In this document: positions 24,739 to 32,035 of the stretch, in pieces
Layout: the number at the start of each line of letters is the position of its first letter
Numbering within the stretch: the first letter of the stretch is position 1
Assembly (NCBI RefSeq): GCF_008327685.1
Contig: NZ_BDDE01000021.1
Span: 62,001 to 126,000, forward strand
Source of the DNA: Actinomadura sp. K4S16
Lineage (GTDB): Bacteria; Actinomycetota; Actinomycetes; Streptosporangiales; Streptosporangiaceae
Direction of reading: 5' to 3'
Length of the DNA stretch: 64,000 nucleotides
Position numbers and translations under genes: made by a program
Notes under the pieces: generated by a model
What the model was told of the DNA's origin: nothing
The model's input: the letters and a program-made list of their open reading frames with translations, nothing else
Databases searched by the model: none

Positions 24739-24777
24739 CTAGGACGGCCACCAGCCGAGACATGCGGTGCGCTTCAC
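24739..24777 (-). CDS. trpS leader peptide with tandem Trp codons
   Basis: This 12-codon ORF reads VKRTACLGWWPS, starts GTG and stops TAG. The two TGG codons are at 24753-24748 (minus strand). The stop lies between attenuator segments 1 and 2, as attenuation requires. A TACCAT box at 24789-24784 ends six bases before the GTG, so the leader peptide itself may be translated from a leaderless transcript. No ribosome site is seen. Confidence 0.75.
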   Translation of the reverse strand: MKRTACLGWWPS

Positions 24778-24813
24778 GCCGCCATGGTATCCCACCGGAT
24801 GCGACTGCTGCCG

Positions 24814-24836
24814 GATAATCTGGAACGAAACCATCT
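24814..24836. promoter_or_regulatory. MarR operator, copy A (upstream of the marR gene)
   Basis: This 23-bp element begins GATAATCTGG and ends GAAACCATCT. It matches the element at 25352-25374 in 20 of 23 positions. It lies just upstream of the marR -10 box TAGACT (24841-24846), so the regulator probably represses itself. Confidence 0.7.
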
Positions 24837-24852
24837 TGGGTAGACTGGGCGC

Positions 24853-25341
24853 ATGACCTCGATGGCCCCCGCCCGCACGCAGACGGACCTGTCGTTCCTG
24901 CTCGACCACACCAGCCATGTGCTGCGCGGCCGGATGACGGCGGCGCTCGCCGAGATCGGGCTGACGCCGCGCATGCACTGCGTCCTGGTGCACGCGCTGG
25001 AGGAGGAGCGCACCCAGATCCAGCTCGCCGAGATCGGCGACATGGACAAGACGACCATGGTCGTGACCGTGGACGCCCTGGAGAAGGCCGGCCTCGCCGA
25101 GCGGCGCCCCTCGTCCCGGGACCGGCGCGCCCGCATCATCGCCGTCACCGAGGAGGGCGCGCGGGTCGCCGCCCGCAGCCAGCAGATCGTCGACGGCGTC
25201 CACGAGGCGGCCCTCGGCTCGCTTCCGGAAGACCAGCGCGAGGCCCTCGTCCAGGCGCTCAACACCCTGGTCAGCGGGCATCTGGCCACCCCGCCGGAGA
25301 CGTCGGGGCCGGCCCGGCGGGCCCGCGAGCGCCAAAAGTAA
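24853..25341 (+). CDS. MarR-family transcriptional regulator of an efflux operon
   Basis: The 162-residue MarR protein has a winged helix with IQLAEIGDMDKTTMVVTVDALEKAGL as recognition region and ERRPSSRDRRARIIAVT as wing. The ATG is six bases after TAGACT, indicating a leaderless mRNA. Two near-identical 23-bp operators, one at its own promoter and one at the efflux gene promoter downstream, make the regulatory target clear. It faces the trpS leader, and operator A is close enough to affect that promoter too. Confidence 0.9.
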   Translation: MTSMAPARTQTDLSFLLDHTSHVLRGRMTAALAEIGLTPRMHCVLVHALEEERTQIQLAEIGDMDKTTMVVTVDALEKAGLAERRPSSRDRRARIIAVTEEGARVAARSQQIVDGVHEAALGSLPEDQREALVQALNTLVSGHLATPPETSGPARRARERQK

Positions 25342-25351
25342 GACCCTCACA

Positions 25352-25374
25352 GATAGTCTGCAACGAAACTATCT
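25352..25374. promoter_or_regulatory. MarR operator, copy B (upstream of the efflux gene)
   Basis: The 23-bp element, with the A at 25351 added, has perfect 7-bp arms AGATAGT and ACTATCT separated by 10 bases. It is 20/23 identical to copy A. A possible -10 box TACGGT lies immediately downstream at 25377-25382. Confidence 0.75.
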
Positions 25375-25413
25375 GCTACGGTCTCTCCTGTTCCCCTCGA
25401 ACAGGAGATGACC

Positions 25414-26868
25414 ATGTCCTCCCTCTCGCTCTCCCCGCTCCGCTCCCGATGGGCGGCGCTCGGGGTGCTGTCCGCCACGATGCTGATGACGATCCTGGAC
25501 GGCAGCATCGTCACGGTCGCGGCGCCCGCCATCCAGGACGACCTCGGCTTCTCGCCCGCCGGGCTGAGCTGGATCATGAACGCCTACCTGATCCCGCTCG
25601 GCGGCCTGCTGCTGCTCGCCGGGCGGCTCGGCGACCTCGTCGGCCGCCGGACGCTGTTCCTCGCCGGCAACGCGGTCTTCACCGCCGCCTCGGTGCTGGC
25701 GGGCGCCGCCACCACGTCCGGCCTGCTGATCGCCGCCCGGTTCCTGCAGGGCGTCGGCAGCGCCCTCGCCTCCGCCGTCGTGCTCGGCATCCTGGTGACG
25801 CTGTTCACCGACCCTCGCGAACGGGCCAAGGCGATCGGGGTGTTCAGCTTCACCGGAGCGGCCGGCGCGTCCATCGGGCAGGTGCTCGGCGGCGTGCTCA
25901 CCGACGCGCTGAGCTGGCACTGGATCTTCCTGATCAACCTGCCGATCGGCCTGGCCGTGATGCTGCTCGCCCTCCCCGCGCTGCCCCGCGACCGGGGCGT
26001 CGGCCTGGCCGCCGGCGCGGACGTCGCGGGCGCGGTGCTGGTCACGTCCGGGCTGATGCTGGGCATCTACACCGTCGTCAAGGTCGAGCGGTACGGGTGG
26101 CTGTCGGCGCACACGCTGGGGCTCGGCGCCGTGTCGCTGCTGCTCCTCGCCGGGTTCACCGCCCGGCAGGCCCGCGCCGCGACGCCGCTGATGCCGCTGC
26201 GGATCCTGCGCTCCCGCAACGTGTCCGGCGCCTACGTAGTCCAGCTGCTCACCCTGTCGGCGATGTTCTCGTTCCAGGTGATCGTCGCCCTCTACATGCA
26301 GCAGGTGCTCGGCTACAGCGCGCTGGACACCGGCCTCGCGATGCTCCCCGCGGCCGTGGCGATCGGCGCCGTGTCGCTCTTCGCGTCCGCTCGGCTCTCG
26401 AACCGGTTCGGCGAGCGGTTCGTCCTGGTGGCCGGGCTCATCCTGCTGATCGGCGCCATGACCTGGCTCACGACCGTCCCCGTGGACGCGGACTACGTCA
26501 CCGACCTGCTTCCCGTGTTCGTCCTCATCGCCGGAGGCGGGCTCGTGCTGCCGTCGCTGACCGGGCTCGGCATGTCCAGCGCCCGCCCCGAGGACGCGGG
26601 GCTCGCCTCCGGCCTGTTCAACACCGTCCAGCAGGTCGGGATGGCGCTCGGCGTGGCGGTCCTGACCACGCTCGCCGCCTCCCGCGTCGAGTCCCTGCGG
26701 GCGGACGGGCGGAGCACCGCCGCCGCCCTCACCGGCGGCTACCACCTGGCGTTCACCGTCTCGGCGGGCCTGCTGGTCGCCGCGCTCGCGGTGTCGCTGA
26801 TCGTCCTCCGCCGCCCGGCGCCCGTGGCCGGCGCCGCGCCCGTCGAGTCCGTCCCCGCCGCGGTCTGA
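25414..26868 (+). CDS. MFS transporter, DHA2 (EmrB/QacA) 14-helix drug exporter
   Basis: The 484-residue protein shows the DHA2 hallmarks: LDGSIVTVAAPAIQDDLG in helix 1 (the L-D-x-T/S-V-V-x-x-A-x-P motif D1), GRLGDLVGRRTLFLAG (motif A), and GAAGASIGQVLGGVLTD (motif C, antiporter). It probably confers resistance to a cationic or hydrophobic drug. The ATG at 25414 is chosen because AGGAG is spaced correctly for it and not for the ATG two codons earlier. It is under the adjacent MarR and precedes a PPOX-fold gene. Confidence 0.92.
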   Translation: MSSLSLSPLRSRWAALGVLSATMLMTILDGSIVTVAAPAIQDDLGFSPAGLSWIMNAYLIPLGGLLLLAGRLGDLVGRRTLFLAGNAVFTAASVLAGAATTSGLLIAARFLQGVGSALASAVVLGILVTLFTDPRERAKAIGVFSFTGAAGASIGQVLGGVLTDALSWHWIFLINLPIGLAVMLLALPALPRDRGVGLAAGADVAGAVLVTSGLMLGIYTVVKVERYGWLSAHTLGLGAVSLLLLAGFTARQARAATPLMPLRILRSRNVSGAYVVQLLTLSAMFSFQVIVALYMQQVLGYSALDTGLAMLPAAVAIGAVSLFASARLSNRFGERFVLVAGLILLIGAMTWLTTVPVDADYVTDLLPVFVLIAGGGLVLPSLTGLGMSSARPEDAGLASGLFNTVQQVGMALGVAVLTTLAASRVESLRADGRSTAAALTGGYHLAFTVSAGLLVAALAVSLIVLRRPAPVAGAAPVESVPAAV

Positions 26869-26918
26869 ACCCTCCGCAGTCCGACCCCGTCCCCCACCGA
26901 GCTCTGAAGGAGATCACG

Positions 26919-27386
26919 ATGACCGAGTACGGCCCCGGCCAGGGACCCGGCCCCAAGCCCGTCACCGAGGACGAGCTGTCCCGGCTCCTCGGCGAGCAGC
27001 AGTTCGCCGTCCTCGCCACGAACAAGAAGAACGGCCACCCGCACGTCTCCACGGTCGTCTACACGTGGGATCCGGACGAGCGCGTCCTGCGGATCTCCAC
27101 GACGGCCGACCGGGCGAAGGTGAAGCAGCTCCGCCGCGACCCGCGCGCCGCGCTGCACGCGTCCGGGCCCGGGCACCTGTCGTTCGCGGTCGCCGAGGGC
27201 ACCGCCGAGCTGTCGGACGTCAGCGAGGAGGCCGGTGACGCGACCGGGCGCGAGCTCCTCGCCATGACGCCGGGCTTCGACGACCCGGCGGACGAGCGGG
27301 CGTTCCTGGAGCAGATGGTGAAGGACCGGCGGCTGGTGATCCGCCTCCACGTCGACCGCCTCTACGGAACGGTCCTGGCCGACTAG
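26919..27386 (+). CDS. PPOX-class, probably F420-dependent, oxidoreductase
   Basis: The 155-residue split-barrel protein has FAVLATNKKNGHPHVSTVVYTWDPDERVLRISTTADRAKVKQLRRDP, the pattern of actinomycete F420-dependent FDOR-B or FMN PPOX proteins. It then has LSFAVAEGTAEL. Cofactor choice cannot be proved from sequence. AAGGAG precedes the ATG. It follows the efflux gene by 50 bp and is probably co-transcribed, so it may reduce the same xenobiotic. Confidence 0.85.
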   Translation: MTEYGPGQGPGPKPVTEDELSRLLGEQQFAVLATNKKNGHPHVSTVVYTWDPDERVLRISTTADRAKVKQLRRDPRAALHASGPGHLSFAVAEGTAELSDVSEEAGDATGRELLAMTPGFDDPADERAFLEQMVKDRRLVIRLHVDRLYGTVLAD

Positions 27387-27445
27387 CGGCCGGTGGGCGG
27401 CGCCGGAGGGGCAGGGCGTGTTGCGAAAGGGCCTCGGCCGTGCGC

Positions 27446-27576
27446 GCGAACGCGTGACCTGCCCGGTGGAGCGAAGCCGGAGGCGAGCGGAGCCGGGCAG
27501 ATCGCGAAGCGATGCCGCGTTCGCCCAGTTCCGGTCGCGTAGCGAGCCCCCAGGCGAGCGAAGTGGGCCGGGACTG
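27446..27576. other. Structured GC-rich intergenic element
   Basis: Nested inverted repeats fill the gap between two convergent genes. GCGAACGCG (27446-27454) pairs with CGCGTTCGC (27516-27524) and encloses an 8-bp stem (27459-27466 with 27493-27500) and a small hairpin ATCGC-GAA-GCGAT. A second stem joins 27526-27534 and 27568-27576. The motif GCGAGCGAAG or close variants recurs. It may act as a bidirectional terminator or be a degenerate repeat. Confidence 0.45.
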
Positions 27577-27584
27577 CGAAAAAA

Positions 27585-28493
27585 CTAGTGCGGCAGGACG
27601 AGGAGCAGCAGCGGGAGGCCGGCGATGACCGGGACGGCGATCGACGCGGCGACGCGGACGCGGCGGGGCAGCGGCTCCGGCTCCAGCAGCCGGTTCACCC
27701 GCGCCATCACCGGGATGTCGCTGTGCGAGGCGACGCCGAGCGTGCCGGACGGCGCGGCGGCCGGGCGGGCGGCGGCGAAGCGCAGCAGCGCGGTCGCCAG
27801 CTCGCGCGGCGGCCGGCCGTGCCGGGCCCGGTCGTCGGCGGCCATCTCGATCAGCAGCTCCACCGCGTCCAGGCAGCGTCCGACCAGCCGGAACTGCGGG
27901 AACACCTGGCGCAGCGACGCGAACGGCAGCAGCACCAGGTCGTGCCGCTCGCGGGCGTGGGCGCGCTCGTGCGCGAGCACCGCGGCCAGCTCGCCGCGGT
28001 CGAGCAGTTCCAGCGTGCCGGCGCTGACGACGACCTTGGACGAGCGGACGCCCGGCACGCAGTACGCGGCGGCGCCGGGGTGGTCGAGGACGAGGGTCCC
28101 GGGCACCGAGGAGTCGCGGCGCGACACCAGCGCGAGCAGCGCCCGGTGCCGCCGCCGGGCCCGCACGACCCGCAGCACCGCGAACATCAGCATGACCAGC
28201 AGCACGCCGGTCAGGCTGATCGCGGCGAGCAGGGCCGCCACCTGCACCGGGTTGAGCCGGGCCGCCTGGTCGTCGTAAAGGCCGGGCAGCCCGCCGAGGA
28301 CGCCCTTGCGGTACGGGATCAGGGCGAGCCCGAGCAGGGCGCCGATCGTGGCGACGCCCCAGCACAGCCCGAGGGCCTGCCAGAGCGCGATCCCGATCCG
28401 GGGCGTGCGCCACGTCCACCGGGCCCGGGACAGCAGGTGCGCCCCGCCGACGGTCCCCAGTGAGATCAATGCGAGCAGGGCGGTGCCGGTCAT
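27585..28493 (-). CDS. M56-family (BlaR1/MecR1-type) membrane metallopeptidase
   Basis: The 302-residue protein has about four membrane helices and a cytoplasmic-facing zinc protease site HERAH (H175, H179) with the downstream AADDRA acidic ligand. It lacks the extracellular penicillin-binding sensor of BlaR1. It overlaps the BlaI-type repressor gene by 4 bp. In this family the peptidase triggers removal of the BlaI repressor. The signal here is unknown, and no beta-lactamase is in the window. Confidence 0.92.
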   Translation of the reverse strand: MTGTALLALISLGTVGGAHLLSRARWTWRTPRIGIALWQALGLCWGVATIGALLGLALIPYRKGVLGGLPGLYDDQAARLNPVQVAALLAAISLTGVLLVMLMFAVLRVVRARRRHRALLALVSRRDSSVPGTLVLDHPGAAAYCVPGVRSSKVVVSAGTLELLDRGELAAVLAHERAHARERHDLVLLPFASLRQVFPQFRLVGRCLDAVELLIEMAADDRARHGRPPRELATALLRFAAARPAAAPSGTLGVASHSDIPVMARVNRLLEPEPLPRRVRVAASIAVPVIAGLPLLLLVLPH

Positions 28494-28873
28494 GCCGGAG
28501 GTTCCTTGCCGGTGATGCCCGCGAGGGTCTGGCGGATCACGTCGATCTCGTCGCTCGACACGGAGCGGACGAAGTGCGCGAGCGCCGCGTCGCGGTCACC
28601 GGTCTCGTTCAGGGCCCCGAGCATGAGCTCGGTGACGTACATCTCGCGGCTCGCCACCGGGTGGTAGCGCCAGGCGCGCCCGTCGCGCTCGCGTTCCAGG
28701 AAGCCCTTCTTCGCGAGCCTGTCGAGGACGGTCATGACCGTGGTGTGCGCGAGGTCGCGGTCGTCGGCGAGGGCACGGCTCACGTCACGGGCGGTGGCCG
28801 CCGGGCGTCCGGCTTCCTCCCGTGCCCACAGGACCTCCATGACGGTGCGTTCGAGCTCTCCCAGACCCTTCAC
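28490..28873 (-). CDS. BlaI/MecI/CopY-family repressor
   Basis: The 127-residue protein has the penicillinase-repressor winged helix: LGELERTVMEVLWA, TARDVSRALADDRDLAHTTVMTVLDRLAKKGFLERERDGRAWRYHPVASRE, then a dimerisation tail. It is translationally coupled to the M56 peptidase. A 12-bp perfect palindrome GGTAGTACTACC lies 42 bases upstream of its GTG start, inside the 3' end of the preceding response-regulator gene, and is a reasonable operator. Confidence 0.92.
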   Translation of the reverse strand: MKGLGELERTVMEVLWAREEAGRPAATARDVSRALADDRDLAHTTVMTVLDRLAKKGFLERERDGRAWRYHPVASREMYVTELMLGALNETGDRDAALAHFVRSVSSDEIDVIRQTLAGITGKEPPA

Positions 28874-28911
28874 GCGATCCAGATTATCCGACGGTCCCGG
28901 ACCTCACCACG

Positions 28912-29589
28912 TCAGGTAGTACTACCGCCTGTAGGGGGCGCTACGAGGCCGAGCTCGTAGGCGATGATGACGAGCTGCACGCGGTCGCGCGCGCCGAGCT
29001 TGGCGAACAGCCGCGCGACGTGCGCCTTCGCGGTGGCCACGCTGATGACCAGCTCCGCGGCGATCTCCTGGTTGGACAGGCCGCGCCCGACGAGGGTCAG
29101 CACCTCCCGCTCGCGCTCGGTGACGCCCTCCACGTGCCGGGGCCGCCCGGCGGCCGGTTCCGGACGCGCCGCGAACTCCTCGATCAGCCGCCGGGTGACG
29201 CTCGGCGCGATCAGGGCGTCCCCGCCGGCGACGACGCGGATCGCCGCCAGGATCTCCTCCAGCGCCATGTCCTTCACGAGGAAGCCGGCGGCGCCCGCCC
29301 TGAGCGAGCCGTAGACGTAGTCGTCGTCGTCGAAGGTGGTCAGCATCAGGACGTGGGCGGTTCCGGGGCCCGCGCGACTGATCCGCCGGGTGGCCTCGAT
29401 GCCGTCCATGTCGGGCATGCGGATGTCCATGACGACGACGTCCGGGGCCGTCTCCGCCACGAGCCGGACGGCCTCGGCCCCGGTCGCGGCCTCGCCCGCG
29501 ACCTCCATGCCGGGGGTGTCGGCGATCAGGACGCGCAGGCCGGCGCGGATCAGCGGCTGGTCGTCGGCCAGCAGGACGCGGATCGTCAT
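28912..29589 (-). CDS. NarL/LuxR-family response regulator
   Basis: The 225-residue protein has a receiver with D9-D10 and phosphoacceptor D55 (VVVMDIRMPDMDG), a KD switch lysine (LVKDMALEEIL), and a C-terminal GerE helix-turn-helix (LTEREREVLTLVGRGLSNQEIAAEL-type region). It overlaps the kinase gene by 4 bp. BlaI and M56 genes follow closely on the same strand. The regulon is unknown; such pairs in actinomycetes often respond to cell-envelope stress. Confidence 0.93.
   Translation of the reverse strand: MTIRVLLADDQPLIRAGLRVLIADTPGMEVAGEAATGAEAVRLVAETAPDVVVMDIRMPDMDGIEATRRISRAGPGTAHVLMLTTFDDDDYVYGSLRAGAAGFLVKDMALEEILAAIRVVAGGDALIAPSVTRRLIEEFAARPEPAAGRPRHVEGVTEREREVLTLVGRGLSNQEIAAELVISVATAKAHVARLFAKLGARDRVQLVIIAYELGLVAPPTGGSTT
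28915..28926. promoter_or_regulatory. Palindrome GGTAGTACTACC, candidate BlaI operator
   Basis: A perfect 12-bp dyad overlaps the last codons and stop of the response regulator gene. BlaI operators in Gram-positives commonly contain TAGTA/TACTA-type dyads (general recollection). It lies upstream of the likely blaI promoter (GATAAT at 28885-28880 on the minus strand). Confidence 0.4.
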
Positions 29590-30716
29590 GCGGCCGCCGC
29601 CGGCGCCGGGATCCGCGCCGCCACCCGGAACCCTCCGCCGGGGCGCGGCCCGGCGGCGAACTCGCCGCACAGCAGCGCGACCCGCTCCCGCATCCCGACG
29701 AGGCCGTACCCGGTGCCCACCACGCCGCCGCGCCCGTCGTCCTCGATCTCGACGGCCAGGTCGCCGTCGCCGTAGCCGACCGTCACCCGGCAGCGGTCGG
29801 TGCCCGCGTGCCGGACGACGTTCGTGACCGCCTCCTGGACGATCCGGTAGGCGGACAGGTCGACGTCCGGCGGCAGGGGCCTCGGCTCGCCCGCCGTCCG
29901 GACGTCGACCGCGACGCCCGCGTCCCGCGCGGCCTCGGCGAGGCGGTCCAGGTCGGCGAGGCCGGGGGCGGGGCCGAGCGGCGCCGCCCCCGGGTCGTCC
30001 TTGCGGAGGGCGGTGAGCATCCGCCGCAGCCCGAACAGGGTGTCGCGGCTGGTGGCCTCGATGGCCTGAAGCGCGTTGCGGGCCTCCGCGGGCTGGGTGT
30101 CGATGACCCGTCCGCCCACGCCCGCCTGGATCGCGATGATCCCGATGCTGTGGGCGACCATGTCGTGCAGCTCCCGCGCGATCCGGAGCCGCTCGGCGGA
30201 GACGGCCTGCGCGGTGGCCTGCTCCCGCATCGCCTCGGCGTGCCCGCGCCGCGTCCTGATCGAGTTCCCCGCCATGAACGCGACGGCCGCCCCCAGCAGG
30301 ACGGTCATCAGCAGCACCTCGTCGGCCTGCAGGAACGCGGTGACCGCCGCGGCCTGGAGGAGGAAGGTGGTGACGGCGACGAGGACGGAGACCTTCCGCG
30401 GACGGGTCGCCGTGATGTACCCGGCCGAGACGCCGGGGAGCAGGACCAGCAGGCCGCCGACGGTCCCGACCGGCAGGGCCAGCAGGGCGAGGATCCAGGC
30501 GAGGAGCAGGATCACGTGGGCGACCAGCGCCCGGCGCCGCAGCAGGGAGAGCACGAGGACCGTGAGCCCGGTCGAGAGGGGGATCTCCAGCTGCTGGAAG
30601 CCGGTCCTTCCATGGGAGAACGTGAGGAACAGGACCACCGGGTAAACGGCGGCGCCGCTCCAGGCGAGGACCGTCCCCGTGCCGCGGCTCAGGCGGCGCA
30701 ACGGCAGGGCTGACAT
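29586..30716 (-). CDS. NarL-type sensor histidine kinase (HisKA_3)
   Basis: The 376-residue protein has 4-6 membrane helices in residues about 15-150, a HisKA_3 box AERLRIARELHDMVAHSIG with H184, and a short HATPase (VTNVVRHAGTDRCRV, YGLVGMRERVALLCG). There is no extracytoplasmic sensor domain, so it probably senses a membrane-embedded signal, as DesK/LiaS-type kinases do. The ATG at 30716 is chosen over an upstream in-frame start that lies in the promoter gap. Confidence 0.9.
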   Translation of the reverse strand: MSALPLRRLSRGTGTVLAWSGAAVYPVVLFLTFSHGRTGFQQLEIPLSTGLTVLVLSLLRRRALVAHVILLLAWILALLALPVGTVGGLLVLLPGVSAGYITATRPRKVSVLVAVTTFLLQAAAVTAFLQADEVLLMTVLLGAAVAFMAGNSIRTRRGHAEAMREQATAQAVSAERLRIARELHDMVAHSIGIIAIQAGVGGRVIDTQPAEARNALQAIEATSRDTLFGLRRMLTALRKDDPGAAPLGPAPGLADLDRLAEAARDAGVAVDVRTAGEPRPLPPDVDLSAYRIVQEAVTNVVRHAGTDRCRVTVGYGDGDLAVEIEDDGRGGVVGTGYGLVGMRERVALLCGEFAAGPRPGGGFRVAARIPAPAAAA

Positions 30717-30747
30717 GCGCCGATCGTAACCGCCGCCCCCGTCCCGG

Positions 30748-30801
30748 CACATTGGCCCGGGGGCGTAATCCCGCAGGCTACAAGCGCCTTTCGCCAATGT
30801 G
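30748..30801. promoter_or_regulatory. Inverted repeat in the kinase/GT87 divergent promoter
   Basis: CACATTGGC (30748-30756) is repeated in reverse complement as GCCAATGTG (30793-30801), 36 nt apart. The gap is the only upstream space for both genes. A DNA loop or two half-sites for the adjacent response regulator are possible. Confidence 0.4.
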
Positions 30802-30850
30802 TCCGGTGGCCCGATGCGCGGTCCGGGCCTCCGGCGACACCGTTGCCGGC

Positions 30851-32035
30851 ATGAAGCGCTGGGCGCCTTTCCTCCTCGCCGTCGAAGTCCTCGCAGTCGT
30901 CGTCTTCTCCGCCGTGTACGACTCCCTGGATTTCCGCATCTACTGGCTGGGCGGCCATATCGTGACGGACGGCTCGCGCCTCTACCAGGAGCAGGTCGCC
31001 GACCACTACTTCACCAACACGCCTTTCATGGCGGCGCTGTTCGTTCCGCTGGCCGCCCTGCCGCTCGTCCTTGCCCGCATGCTGTGGCAACTGGCCTCGC
31101 TGGGCGCCTTCGTAGGGGCGTGCGCGCTGACGGCGAGAATGGCCGGCCACAGAATCCCACTCGTGGTCGTGGTGGCGGCAGGCCTGCTCCTCCAGCCGGT
31201 CTGGCAGTCGTTCTTCCTGGGACAGGTCAATCTCTTCCTGCTCGCCCTGGTCCTCGCCGACCTGTACCGCGTCGCCCGAGGCCGTCCGGCCGGAATCGGC
31301 ATCGGAGTGGCGACCGCGATCAAACTGACGCCCGCCGTATTCGTCGTCCTGCTCCTGTTGAGCCGGCGGACCAAGGACGCCGCCACGGCCGCCGCGACCT
31401 TCGCCGTCTGCACTGTCCTCGCCCATGCCGTCGCCCCGGACGCGTCCCGCCTCTACTGGCTGCACACCTTCTACGACACCTCTCGCGTTGGCGCCCCGTA
31501 CATCAGCAACCAGTCCCCCTACGGCGCGCTGGCCCGCATATCGGGGGGAGCGGCCGAGGTCGGCGACTGGTACACGGCCGTTCCGCCGGCGCTCGGCGTC
31601 TCCGGCCTCGCGGTCGCCGCCGTCTGGGCGAGGCGAGGCGACTGGCTGAGCGCGACGGCGGTCACCGGCGCGACGGGCCTGATCGTCTCCCCGATCTCCT
31701 GGGCGCACCATTGGGTCTGGATCGTCCCGGCTCTGGCGGTGCTCCTGCGGAACGGCCACCGCAAGAGCGCCGCGGCCGCCTACGTCCTCTTCGCCGTCTC
31801 GCCCTTGTGGTGGACGCCCCGCGACGGCGGCCCGCGCGAGTACGGCTTCCACCTCCTGACCCCGGTCGCCAACTGTTACCTGCTCGCGGGCCTGTCCTTC
31901 CTGGCCTACATGGCCGTCCGCCTCCGGGTCAGCCCGCCGGCTCCGTCCAGCGGTCGTGATGGACGGCGGCGTCCAGTGCCCTGCGGCGCCGCCAGCCGTG
32001 CCGTTCGAGATCCGGAATGCGTTCCAGGTGGGTGA
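30851..32035 (+). CDS. GT87-family polyprenol-phosphate glycosyltransferase (DUF2029)
   Basis: The GT-C protein of up to 394 residues has about ten membrane helices. The first luminal loop carries the acidic catalytic site region (YDSLDFRIYWLGGHIVTDGSRLYQ), and GQVNLFLLALVLADLYRVARGR and IKLTPAVFVV are typical GT87 motifs. Relatives add mannose to lipoglycans from polyprenol-phosphate mannose. The last 30 or so residues, after the final helix, lie in a 107-bp convergent overlap with bluB and look like non-native Arg/Pro-rich read-through, so the ancestral stop has probably been lost. Codon use is slightly less GC-biased than its neighbours. Confidence 0.85.
   Translation: MKRWAPFLLAVEVLAVVVFSAVYDSLDFRIYWLGGHIVTDGSRLYQEQVADHYFTNTPFMAALFVPLAALPLVLARMLWQLASLGAFVGACALTARMAGHRIPLVVVVAAGLLLQPVWQSFFLGQVNLFLLALVLADLYRVARGRPAGIGIGVATAIKLTPAVFVVLLLLSRRTKDAATAAATFAVCTVLAHAVAPDASRLYWLHTFYDTSRVGAPYISNQSPYGALARISGGAAEVGDWYTAVPPALGVSGLAVAAVWARRGDWLSATAVTGATGLIVSPISWAHHWVWIVPALAVLLRNGHRKSAAAAYVLFAVSPLWWTPRDGGPREYGFHLLTPVANCYLLAGLSFLAYMAVRLRVSPPAPSSGRDGRRRPVPCGAASRAVRDPECVPGG

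Larger units (their letters stand above)
24693..24780 (-). promoter_or_regulatory. Tryptophan transcription attenuator of trpS
   Basis: Read on the minus strand, segment 1 (24751-24742, GTGGCCGTCC) overlaps the second Trp codon. Segment 2 (24739-24730, GGACGGCCAC) pairs with it. Segment 3 (24713-24705) can pair with 2 through eight bp (GGACGGCC with GGCCGTCC) or with 4 (24701-24693). Ribosome stalling at the Trp codons would free segment 2 to pair with 3 and prevent the 3:4 terminator. This is the classic attenuation layout. Confidence 0.8.

Noticed and set aside
25369..26745. Large minus-strand frame over the DHA2 exporter
   Set aside because: Gly/Arg/Asp-rich antisense frame with no motifs; the plus-strand MFS signatures are unambiguous.
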